In this document: positions 1-6,112 of the stretch, piece by piece | Layout of the letters: each line of letters starts with the position of its first letter | Numbering within the stretch: the stretch's first letter is position 1 | Source: CAYNFH01 sp964396385 | Lineage (GTDB): Bacteria; Armatimonadota; Chthonomonadetes; Chthonomonadales; CAJBBX01 | Assembly: GCA_964396385.1 (NCBI GenBank) | Contig: CAYNFH010000209.1 | Coordinates: 1 to 10,884 of the forward strand | DNA: 10,884 nt | Reading direction: 5' to 3' | Made by a program: the position numbers and the translations under genes | Notes under the pieces: generated by a model | The model's database searches: none | Told to the model about the DNA's origin: nothing | The model's input: only the letters and a program-made list of their open reading frames with translations

Positions 1-138
1 GTCCGTGAGGGGCTCGTATCCCTCCATCCGGTGCAGCTCGCCGTGGATGCGAATCACAGGGGGCTCCCCTACCCGAAGGTGCAGGTCGGAAGCCTCTCTT
101 TGAACGAGCAGATGGAGTAGCTGGTCAATCGTCTGCAT
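1..138 (-). CDS. pilT: PilT-type twitching motility ATPase, N-terminal part only (runs off window start)
   Basis: The reverse strand from an ATG at 138 reads 46 open codons to the window edge. The peptide begins MQTIDQLLHLLVQ and continues REASDLHLRVGEPPVIRIHGEL, the standard PilT N-terminal PAS-like domain with the ASDLHL signature. The ATG lies three bases after the TAG stop of the upstream PilT paralogue at 142, so the two are almost certainly one operon and translationally coupled. PilT is the cytoplasmic hexameric ATPase that powers type IV pilus retraction. The ATPase core lies outside the window, so catalytic motifs cannot be checked. The intact ASDLHL motif makes this the more canonical of the two copies; the neighbour has ASDLFI. 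Confidence 0.88.
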   Translation of the reverse strand, partial: MQTIDQLLHLLVQREASDLHLRVGEPPVIRIHGELHRMEGYEPLTD

Positions 139-141
139 GGA

Positions 142-1218
142 CTAGTGATCGCGGCGGTGGAGCATCTGGCGGAGCTCGGTGTAGTTGCCCGCGCTGGCGA
201 GGGCCTCTTCCGGCGTGATGACGCCCGCGCGCACGAACCGCAGCAGGCACTGGTTCATGGTCTGCATGCCCCAGTAGGTCTCCATGCCGGCCTGGCGGAT
301 CTGGCTGTAGATGTCCTCTGACTTGCCCTCCTCCAGCATCTTGGAGATCGTCGGGGTCACCACCATGATCTCCAGGGCCGCGACTCGTCCCTTGCCGTCC
401 GCGCGGGGAACTAGTTTCTGGGAAACCACGCCGCGCAGGGAGACAGAAAGCCGGAGCCAGAGCATGGGCCGCTCGTGCGGCGCGAACATATTGGAGAGGC
501 GGTCCAGGGTCTCTGCCGCGCTGGCCGTATGGACAGTTGCAAAGACCAGGTGGCCGGTCTCCGCCGCCTGGAGCGCTACGTTCATCGTCTCGATGTCGCG
601 CATCTCACCGATGAGGATGACGTCCGGCGCCTGGCGCAGCACTCGTTTGAGCGCTTCCTGGAAGGAGTCCGTGTCGATGCCCACCTCGCGCTGGCTGACG
701 ATGGCCATCTTGTCCGGGTGGACGTACTCGATGGGATCCTCGATCGACATGATGTTGACGCGGCGGCTGGCGTTCACGATGTCGATCATCGCGGCCAGCG
801 TGGTGGACTTGCCGCAGCCCGTAGGCCCGGTAACGAGAACCATGCCGTTCCGGCTCTTGGTGAACTCGGAGAGCACCGGCGGCAGCCCCAGCTCTTCCAG
901 TGAGCGAATGCCGAGCGGAATGAGCCGGTTGACCATGGCAACCGTTCCGCGCTGCATGTAGATGCTGGAGCGGATGCGCGTGACGTCCGGTACCGTATAG
1001 GCGAGGTCCATCTCGTGGTGTCGCTCGAACTCCTCGATCTGGCGTCCCGTCATCTTACTGTAGGCGAGCTGGCGGGTGTCGTCAGCACTGAGAACGGGGA
1101 AGTCGAGCGTCTGTACGCGTCCATGGACGCGCGTCGCAGGAGCCTGGTCCGCGCGGATGAAGAGGTCCGACGCCTGCAGATCTGCCGCGGCCCGAATCAT
1201 GGTTTCGATATCTAGCAA
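142..1218 (-). CDS. pilT: PilT/PilU-family type IV pilus retraction ATPase
   Basis: 358 residues, the usual length of PilT. Domains in order: N-terminal PAS-like domain (about 1-100, with ASDLFI near 17-22), then the RecA-like secretion ATPase core. Walker A is GPTGCGKST (131-139), the Asp box is IEDPIEYVH (159-167), Walker B is LIGEMRD (202-208) and the His box is TVHTASAAET (228-237). The C-terminal AIRNLIRE signature of classical PilT is degenerate here (TISKMLEE, about 290-297), although GMQTMNQ (317-323) is kept. This copy may therefore be a PilU-like accessory retraction ATPase. The start is a TTG at 1218, chosen because an AAGGA Shine-Dalgarno sits 8 nt upstream and the N-terminus then matches family length. 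It begins 18 nt after the preceding gene and ends 3 nt before the second PilT, so this is a three-gene operon. Confidence 0.93.
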   Translation of the reverse strand: MLDIETMIRAAADLQASDLFIRADQAPATRVHGRVQTLDFPVLSADDTRQLAYSKMTGRQIEEFERHHEMDLAYTVPDVTRIRSSIYMQRGTVAMVNRLIPLGIRSLEELGLPPVLSEFTKSRNGMVLVTGPTGCGKSTTLAAMIDIVNASRRVNIMSIEDPIEYVHPDKMAIVSQREVGIDTDSFQEALKRVLRQAPDVILIGEMRDIETMNVALQAAETGHLVFATVHTASAAETLDRLSNMFAPHERPMLWLRLSVSLRGVVSQKLVPRADGKGRVAALEIMVVTPTISKMLEEGKSEDIYSQIRQAGMETYWGMQTMNQCLLRFVRAGVITPEEALASAGNYTELRQMLHRRDH

Positions 1219-1226
1219 GGTACGTT

Positions 1227-1231
1227 TCCTT
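1227..1231 (-). promoter_or_regulatory. Shine-Dalgarno deciding the TTG start of the pilT-like gene
   Basis: AAGGA on the minus strand, 8 nt before the TTG at 1218. No ATG with a comparable site lies nearby. The next in-frame ATG is six codons downstream, with no AG-rich site at the right distance. Confidence 0.6.
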
Positions 1232-1236
1232 TCACG

Positions 1237-2004
1237 TCAGGGCCGGGTGAGCCGTCTCGCGGTCCGCTCTGCCGGTCGGGCGTGCCACCGGTCCCAGAGC
1301 ACCCAGCCACCCAGGACGAGCAGCGCGGCAGCCGCCGCCGCCGCCAGCACCTTGCCCATCGCGCCCGCGGAAGAGCGAGCCGGCATGGTGGGCTCCGGCT
1401 CCCCGGACTGGGCCGGGGCCGCGCTCTGTGTCATCGGCAGCGCGGGCAGAGGCTTGCCGTGCTGCTTTACCTGAATCAGGTATCGGTACGGCCCTCCAGC
1501 CCGGAGTAGCTGTACAGAGACGGCGCTGCTCTCATAATCCCGTATTCCACGGAATGAGGCATCCGGCGGCGCGAAGAACAGAAGCTCGATCCGGTTCTTG
1601 TCCGAAAGGGCATCCACGAACGGCTGGAGCCTGAACGCGCCATTCTGCAGTGGGAGACCGTTCCAGAGCGTCGCCGTGACTTCCGTCTGCTTGCCCAGCG
1701 AGCGGCCGTCTGAAGTACGCACATCCTCGTCGCGGACAGATGCGCTGTTCATCGACCATCCCCCCAACTGTGCGAGCCGGGTCAGGTCGGCACGAGCACG
1801 GGTGTGCGAGACCACGCGGGGATAGATCAAGGCCACCTGGGTCTGCGCGCCGGCAGGCGCCATAAGCACGAGGATGTCCGGAGGTCGCCCGCCCTGCCCC
1901 AGCGCTCGATGTACTGGTAGAGTAAGCGCCAGTGCTGCAAGGAAGATGCGCCACGAGCGGCCGATAATCCTGCCGTCGGGCATCAGAGGGTACAGATGCG
2001 CCAA
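1237..2004 (-). CDS. Hypothetical exported protein with signal peptide and C-terminal membrane anchor
   Basis: I do not recognise this family. With the TTG start at 2004 it is 255 residues. A basic stretch (RIIGRSWR, 12-19) is followed by a hydrophobic segment (about 20-31) and a possible cleavage site near RALGQG (33-38), which looks like a signal peptide. The body (about 40-185) has no motif I can name. A Pro/Ala/Ser/Glu-rich linker (about 186-215) leads to an alanine/leucine transmembrane helix (about 217-236) and a basic tail (HARPAERTARRLTRP), giving a type I topology. The TTG is chosen for a GGGAGG Shine-Dalgarno 8 nt upstream; an ATG at 1983 (248 aa) is the alternative. It lies 18 nt upstream of the pilT-like gene, so a role in pilus function is possible but only by association. 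Longer open frames upstream run across tRNA genes and are not real. Confidence 0.7.
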   Translation of the reverse strand: MAHLYPLMPDGRIIGRSWRIFLAALALTLPVHRALGQGGRPPDILVLMAPAGAQTQVALIYPRVVSHTRARADLTRLAQLGGWSMNSASVRDEDVRTSDGRSLGKQTEVTATLWNGLPLQNGAFRLQPFVDALSDKNRIELLFFAPPDASFRGIRDYESSAVSVQLLRAGGPYRYLIQVKQHGKPLPALPMTQSAAPAQSGEPEPTMPARSSAGAMGKVLAAAAAAALLVLGGWVLWDRWHARPAERTARRLTRP

Positions 2005-2012
2005 TGGGCACG

Positions 2013-2018
2013 CCTCCC
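2013..2018 (-). promoter_or_regulatory. Shine-Dalgarno supporting the TTG start at 2004
   Basis: GGGAGG on the minus strand, 8 nt before TTG. The ATG seven codons downstream (1983) has only a pyrimidine-rich sequence in front of it. Confidence 0.5.
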
Positions 2019-2128
2019 GCCGCGGAGCCCTGGACTGTCTCACCGAAGCCTCACAATCTGCGGGTCCGGCCGTTCCTGTTCTCTCGCGTTCGGTTGTACG
2101 TGCCCACCGGGCTACCAGATAGGACGGA

Positions 2129-2202
<74 letters not shown>

Positions 2203-2265
2203 ATTGGAGAGTCTGGGGGAGCAACCCCCAAAAGCGACCTCCCGCCTGCTGCTATCAGGACGTAC

Positions 2266-2294
2266 ATTATACACGAAGCCTCCTGGCGGCGCAA
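2266..2294 (-). promoter_or_regulatory. Sigma-70-type promoter for tRNA-Ala(GGC)
   Basis: Minus-strand perfect -10 TATAAT (2266-2271), a 17-nt spacer and -35 TTGCGC (2289-2294, half consensus). Transcription would start near 2259, about 57 nt before the mature tRNA 5' end. The leader holds a small hairpin, GGGGGTTGCTCCCCC (2215-2229). Read-through into the hypothetical/pilT operon is possible, because I see no terminator after the tRNA. Confidence 0.65.
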
Positions 2295-2328
2295 GGAAGG
2301 CAGCAGTCGGGCAGTCGGACAGCAACCA

Positions 2329-2403
2329 GGAGTGATGGAGTACTGGAGTGTCGGAGTGATGGGACTCGGAATCCGGTACATCACTCCAGTGCTCCATCAC
2401 TCC
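2329..2403. repeat. Long inverted repeat between selC and tRNA-Ala
   Basis: Two 22-nt arms (2329-2350 and 2382-2403) are complementary at 21 of 22 positions, and the odd pair is a G-U in plus-strand RNA. They enclose a 31-nt loop. Each arm is built from short GGAGTGATGGAG-like sub-repeats, and a third partial copy (GGAGTGATGGG) lies in the loop. On the minus strand it follows selC and could end that transcript, but it lacks a clean U-tract. Confidence 0.75.
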
Positions 2404-2411
2404 GGACCAGT

Positions 2412-2511
2412 TGGCGGGAGCGTGTGGGAATCGAACCCACCAGGAATGGGAGCAACCCACCCCCCACGCGGTTTTGAAGACCGGGAAGACCACCAGGCCC
2501 CATCCGCCCCC
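2412..2511 (-). tRNA. selC: Selenocysteine tRNA, tRNA-Sec(TCA)
   Basis: A 100-nt gene including an encoded CCA (2412-2414). The anticodon arm reads CGGTCTTCAAAACCG with TCA in the loop. The acceptor starts GGGGGCG and pairs with CGCTCCC, giving at least 7 bp plus a possible eighth position, as expected for the extended tRNA-Sec acceptor. A large variable arm (about a 7-bp stem with G-U pairs) and the T arm GTGGG-TTCGATT-CCCAC complete it. The next genes upstream on the same strand are selD and selA, which confirms the identity. It delivers selenocysteine at UGA codons with SelB. Confidence 0.96.
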
Positions 2512-2524
2512 GTGAGGATGACAA

Positions 2525-2588
2525 GGTGACAAGGTGTCAACGTGAACGGATTCTTCCATTCACCAGGTCACGTTGTCACCTTGTCACC
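2525..2588. repeat. Inverted repeat of short direct repeats at the selD 3' end
   Basis: Arms 2525-2545 and 2568-2588 are complementary at 20 of 21 positions around a 22-nt loop. The left arm is itself a tandem of AAGGTGAC-like octamers. The right arm covers the selD stop codon (2576-2578). The hairpin sits between selD and selC and could act in RNA processing or transcript ending, but no U-tract follows on the minus strand. Confidence 0.7.
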
Positions 2589-3637
2589 TCGATTCCAGAT
2601 TCACCGGCCTCGACCTTACCGATCACGGCGCGAGTGGTAACGCCTTGCACCGCCAGGGCTGAGAGCAAGGCGTCCAGTTTACCGGGCGCAACGCAGATCG
2701 CGAGGCCGCCGGAGGTCTGCGGATCCAGCAGTAAGCTTTGCTCGGACTCGCCAATCTCCTCCATAAAGCGAACCGCGTCCTGCAGATATGCTCCCGTTTC
2801 GCGGCCACCGCGCGTAATGTTGCCGGCCGCCGCCAGCTCCAGGGCGCGGGGCAGCGCCGGGACCGCACGGCTGTCCAGAACGATGCGGACTCCGCTGGCG
2901 CGAGCCAGGTGGTAGAGGTGTCCCAGCAGGCCGAAGCCCGTGATATCTGTAGCGGCGTGCACGCCCTCCTCCCCTATTCCAACCCGGCGCATGGCTTCCG
3001 CAGCGCCGCCATTCAGGGTAGCCATGGAGTCGCAGGCCGCGTCAAGCGTTGCCTGGTCGCACTCATCGAACTTCGCGGCGGTGGTGATGATGCCGGTGCC
3101 GAGCGGCTTGGTGAGGACGATGGCGTCGCCCGGACGTGCGCCCGCATTGGTCGTCACGTGTTCCGGATCCACAAGGCCCGTAACGGCCAGACCGTATTTG
3201 GGCTCCTGGTCATCCACGCTGTGGCCCCCCACCAGGGCGGCGCCAGACTCCGCGATCTTGTCCATGCCCCCGCGAAGAATGGCGCCGACTTCGCTCACGT
3301 CCCGCTCCGCGATTGGGAAGCACAGGATGTTCATCACCGTGATGGGACGGCCGCCCATTGCGTAGACGTCCGAAAGGGAGTTGGCGGCCGCTATCTGGCC
3401 GAAGCGGTAGGCGTCGTCCACGATAGGCGTGAAAAAGTCCACCGTCTGGACTACGGCGACGTCGTCCGAGATTCGGTAGACGCCGGCATCGTCCCCGGTT
3501 GTGATGCCGACGAGGAGCTTCTCGTCGGCGGGAATCGGGAGGTCACGCAGGACCTGCGTGAGCTGGGCTGGCCCTATCTTGGACGCTCACCCAGCGAAGC
3601 GTACGAGCTGCGTGAGGCGCTGGCGCTTGTCTTCCAT
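2576..3637 (-). CDS. selD: Selenide, water dikinase (selenophosphate synthetase), selenocysteine-containing
   Basis: SelD makes selenophosphate from selenide and ATP, the selenium donor for SelA. The full gene starts at ATG 3637 (MEDKRQRLTQLVRFAG) and needs an in-frame TGA at 3587-3589 read as selenocysteine. It is then 353 residues, close to the 347 of E. coli SelD. The TGA is residue 17, exactly the catalytic Cys17 of the E. coli enzyme, and it is followed by ASK with Lys20, the ATP-site lysine. Further matches are GDDAGVY (48-54), TVDFFTPIVDD (65-75), the glycine-rich ATP and metal region, TDITGFGLLGH and LDPQTSGGL. A naive start at GTG 3442 removes 65 conserved residues. The gene lies 28 nt downstream of selA and 64 nt upstream of selC. 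Because it needs Sec for its own synthesis, it should be sensitive to selenium status. Confidence 0.94.
3543..3589 (-). promoter_or_regulatory. UGA-Sec codon with bacterial SECIS-like hairpin in selD
   Basis: The TGA (3587-3589) is followed 25 nt later by the hairpin TCACGCA-GGTCC-TGCGTGA (3543-3561), with a perfect 7-bp stem. The GGUC loop resembles the apical loop of the E. coli fdhF SECIS (GCAGGUCUGC). The loop begins 32 nt after the UGA, a spacing compatible with known bacterial SECIS elements. It would recruit SelB-Sec-tRNA. Confidence 0.8.
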
Positions 3638-3665
3638 TTGCGCGCTACTCTCTTTCGGTCGAATG

Positions 3666-5063
3666 TTAGTGCACGGAACGGGCCGCCCCGGCGATGTCGG
3701 CGAACTCCTCCGGCTCCAGGGTGCGGGGGTCCAGGAGCACGGCTCCCTCCTTTATGCGCGCGAACACGGGCGGATGGTTCCCGCGGAGCGCCGCGGCGAT
3801 TCGCTCGGCGGAATCGCCCGCCGGAGGGAGGATCCGCACGCAGGTGGTGGGCAGGTCTTCACCCGGCAGGGAGCCGCCACCCACCTGTGACGCGCCGGGC
3901 ACCAAGTCGATCTCGCAGGTGCCCCCAATGGCGGCGCAAAGGGCACCCCGCAGCTCTTCCGCCATGGCGCGCAGTACCGAAGGCGGGCGGGACAGGTAGC
4001 GGAGCGTCGGTATCTCCTCGATGGCCCGCTCCGGGGAGCGGTAGAGGCGCAGCGTTGCCTCGAGGGCCGCGAGGGTCAGTTTATCAACGCGAAGCGCACG
4101 AGCCAGGGGATGACGCGCGATGCGCTCGACGAGCTCCTTCCGGCCCAAGATGAGCCCGGACTGCGGACCCCCTAGGAGCTTGTCGCCGCTAGCGGTCACA
4201 ATGTCGCATCCCGAGGAGACGGCGGCGCGCAGAGTGGTCGTCGGACCCGCGCCCATGGCTGCCGTATCCAGGATAGCGCCGCTGCCCAGGTCGTCCATGA
4301 CCGGGATTCCGCGCTCCCTGCCCAGCCGGGCAAGGTCGGTCGCCGGAACCTCCTCGGTAAAGCCGACCATCTTGAAGTTGCTGGGATGGCAGCGAAGCAG
4401 CAGGCCGGTGCGCTCCGTGATGGCCTCTTCGTAGTCGCGCAGCCTGGTGCGGTTGGTCGCGCCGACCTCGACCAGGGCGGCGCCGCTGGCCCGGATGATG
4501 TCCGGCATGCGGAAGGAGCCGCCGATCTCCACGAGCTCGCCGCGCGAAATGACGACCTCCCGTCCGGCGGCCAGAGCCGCGACGGAGAGGAATACGGCCC
4601 CGGCATTGTTGTTGAGGACCAGCGCGCTCTCCGCCGCGCTCAGCTCGCGGAGCAGGCTTCGGACGTGGTCCTGCCGTGATCCACGCCGGCCACTCTCGGA
4701 GTCGATCTCCAGCGTGCTGTGGCCCCCGGCCACCTCTGCCACCGCGCGGCGAGCCGCATCGCTGAGAACGGCCCTGCCGAGCCCGGTGTGAAGGACCACG
4801 CCCGTCGCATTGATGGCGCGGCGCAGGGAGGGCTGCTCCGACCGCTCCGCCTCACTCACCCCCTGGACGAGCAGGTCTGACTCGGACGGAGACTCTCGCC
4901 CGGCCGCGACCTCTTCCCTCGCGCTCTCAAGGACCGCTCGAAGCGCTTCCGTGAGCACCGGCCGAGGCAGGCGCCCCAGCGCCTCCGCAGCCGCGGGCAG
5001 GCTCAGAAGCCGGCCCACAGACGGGAGGCTTCGTCTCCGATCAGTTCCGCTCTCACCTGGCAT
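3666..5063 (-). CDS. selA: L-seryl-tRNA(Sec) selenium transferase
   Basis: A PLP enzyme that converts Ser-tRNA-Sec to Sec-tRNA-Sec in the cytoplasm as a large ring-shaped oligomer, using selenophosphate from SelD. It has 465 residues, about family length (E. coli 463). Recognisable motifs are RRSLPSVGRLL (10-20), INATGVVLHTGLGRA (84-98), EIDSESGRRGSR (119-130), the SNF-KMVGF region (228-235), DDLGSG (257-262) and the PLP lysine motif TASGDKLLGGPQSG. Its lysine is residue 295, the same number as in E. coli SelA. The start is ATG 5063, only six bases after a TATAAT box, so the message is probably leaderless. It is the first gene of selA-selD-selC. Confidence 0.97.
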   Translation of the reverse strand: MPGESGTDRRRSLPSVGRLLSLPAAAEALGRLPRPVLTEALRAVLESAREEVAAGRESPSESDLLVQGVSEAERSEQPSLRRAINATGVVLHTGLGRAVLSDAARRAVAEVAGGHSTLEIDSESGRRGSRQDHVRSLLRELSAAESALVLNNNAGAVFLSVAALAAGREVVISRGELVEIGGSFRMPDIIRASGAALVEVGATNRTRLRDYEEAITERTGLLLRCHPSNFKMVGFTEEVPATDLARLGRERGIPVMDDLGSGAILDTAAMGAGPTTTLRAAVSSGCDIVTASGDKLLGGPQSGLILGRKELVERIARHPLARALRVDKLTLAALEATLRLYRSPERAIEEIPTLRYLSRPPSVLRAMAEELRGALCAAIGGTCEIDLVPGASQVGGGSLPGEDLPTTCVRILPPAGDSAERIAAALRGNHPPVFARIKEGAVLLDPRTLEPEEFADIAGAARSVH

Positions 5064-5069
5064 ATCGGG

Positions 5070-5075
5070 ATTATA
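5070..5075 (-). promoter_or_regulatory. selA -10 box, leaderless-type
   Basis: A perfect TATAAT on the minus strand, followed by CCCGAT and then the selA ATG. Initiation about 6-7 nt downstream would fall on or next to the start codon. No Shine-Dalgarno precedes the ATG. The -35 region is CTCACC-like and weak. Confidence 0.65.
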
Positions 5076-5089
5076 CCGTGAAGGGAGGA

Positions 5090-5121
5090 GAGGGTGAGGG
5101 GGTGAGAGGGTGAGAGGGTGA
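5090..5121 (+). repeat. Tandem octamer repeat in the selA-panB divergent gap
   Basis: Four consecutive octamers: three GAGGGTGA copies and one GGGGGTGA. They form a purine-rich tract between the two outward-facing -10 boxes and cover where both -35 elements would lie. Confidence 0.85.
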
Positions 5122-5125
5122 GCGG

Positions 5126-5131
5126 TATAAT
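5126..5131 (+). promoter_or_regulatory. panB -10 box, leaderless-type
   Basis: A perfect TATAAT, then GGCGCT, then the panB ATG at 5138, the same six-base spacing as selA on the other strand. A weak -35 match (GTGAGA, 5102-5107, 18-nt spacer) lies inside the octamer repeat. Confidence 0.65.
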
Positions 5132-5137
5132 GGCGCT

Positions 5138-5938
5138 ATGAGGGAAAAGGTGACCGTTCCCCTGCTCCTCCAGAAGAAGCAGCGCGGCGAGAAGATCGTG
5201 ATGGCGACGTGCTACGACTTCCCATCCGCGCGCCTTCTGGAACAGGCCGGCGTGGACATCCTGTTCGTGGGCGATTCGCTGGGCGACAACGTGCTGGGCT
5301 ACCGGACCACTATCCCCGTGACCATGGACGAGATGATCCACCATGCGCGGGCGGTGCGGCGCGGGACACGGCGCTCGTTCATCCTGGTAGACATGCCGTT
5401 CCTCTCCTACCAGGTGAGCGCGGAAGAGGCGGTGCGCAACGCCGGCCGCATCATGAAGGACGCGCAGGTGGAGGCGGTCAAGCTGGAGGGCGGCACGGAG
5501 GTCGCCCCTCTTGTGGCGCGGATCACCGCCGCCGGAATCCCGGTCGTCGGCCACGTGGGCCTCACCCCTCAGTACCAGCACGCCCTGGGCGGGAAGCGAA
5601 TCCAGGGGCGGGACGAGCAATCCGCGGAGCGGATCCTGGCGGACGCGCTCGCCCTGGCGGAATCGGGGGCATTCGCGGTAGTGCTGGAGCTGATGCCGGC
5701 AGAACTGGCGAGACAGATCACCTCCTCCTGCCCTATCCCCACCATCGGCATCGGGGCCGGGCCGCACTGCGACGGTCAGGTGATCGTCTACCATGATATG
5801 GTCGGCTACTTCCCGGACCGCCAGTTCAAGCACGTGAAGCGCTACGCGGAAGTCGGCAAGACCATCCTAGAGGCGGCCGAAAGATACGCGGAGGACGTTC
5901 GGAGCGGCGCCTTCCCCGCCGATGAGCATTCCTTCTAG
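5138..5938 (+). CDS. panB: 3-methyl-2-oxobutanoate hydroxymethyltransferase
   Basis: PanB transfers a hydroxymethyl group from 5,10-methylene-THF to 2-oxoisovalerate, giving ketopantoate, the first committed step to pantothenate and coenzyme A. It has 266 residues, matching the family (E. coli 264). It is a TIM barrel with Mg-binding aspartates in FVGDSLG (Asp46) and LVDMPF (Asp85), Lys115 in VKLEGG and the catalytic Glu184 in VLELMP. It also has GHVGLTPQ (138-145), TIGIGAGPHCDGQVIVYHD (202-220) and a C-terminal RYAEDV helix. ATG 5138 is fixed by the -10 box six bases upstream and by family length. panC follows after 174 nt that hold a duplicated repeat. Confidence 0.98.
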   Translation: MREKVTVPLLLQKKQRGEKIVMATCYDFPSARLLEQAGVDILFVGDSLGDNVLGYRTTIPVTMDEMIHHARAVRRGTRRSFILVDMPFLSYQVSAEEAVRNAGRIMKDAQVEAVKLEGGTEVAPLVARITAAGIPVVGHVGLTPQYQHALGGKRIQGRDEQSAERILADALALAESGAFAVVLELMPAELARQITSSCPIPTIGIGAGPHCDGQVIVYHDMVGYFPDRQFKHVKRYAEVGKTILEAAERYAEDVRSGAFPADEHSF

Positions 5939-5976
5939 ACACGATTCGGTATCAACGATCGCCGGAACGACGAAAC

Positions 5977-6090
5977 CTGTCATCCCGAAGAACGAGGGAC
6001 CTGCTTTACGGTAACAACACGCACTCAGTACCTTCGATGCGATACCGTGCCAAGCTGTCATCCCGAGGAATCGAGGGATCTGCTTTACGG
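5977..6090 (+). repeat. Direct repeat of a dispersed intergenic element, two copies
   Basis: Copies at about 5977-6011 and 6055-6090 share CTGTCATCCCGA, GAGGGA and CTGCTTTACGG, with three small differences. Weaker similarity continues for about 25 nt (ACTCAGTACC in copy 1, ACTCTGTACC in copy 2), so copy 2 reaches the panC start. The TCATCCCGAGGAATCGAGGGATCTG-like pattern resembles a repeat common between genes in several GC-rich phyla, which yields spurious peptides such as CHPEESRDLL. Confidence 0.75.
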
Positions 6091-6100
6091 TTCGGGCTCG

Positions 6101-6106
6101 TACTCT
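6101..6106 (+). promoter_or_regulatory. Possible panC -10 box, leaderless-type
   Basis: TACTCT (TAnnnT type) followed by six bases (GTACCG) and the panC ATG at 6113. The geometry equals that of panB and selA. The box is weaker and no -35 is clear, so panC may also be co-transcribed from panB. Confidence 0.4.
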
Positions 6107-6112
6107 GTACCG

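Noticed and set aside
2576..3442. selD starting at GTG 3442 (288 residues)
   Set aside because: It lacks the conserved N-terminus and active site. Reading the TGA at 3587 as Sec restores both.
2738..4153. 471-codon plus-strand frame
   Set aside because: It is antisense to selD and selA and its product resembles nothing. It is a shadow from high GC.
5003..5833. Minus-strand 276-codon frame opposite panB
   Set aside because: It is antisense to panB, spans the octamer repeat and the selA start, and has no family resemblance.
6047..6112. 22 extra codons at the start of panC
   Set aside because: They are translated intergenic repeat and are absent from the PanC family.
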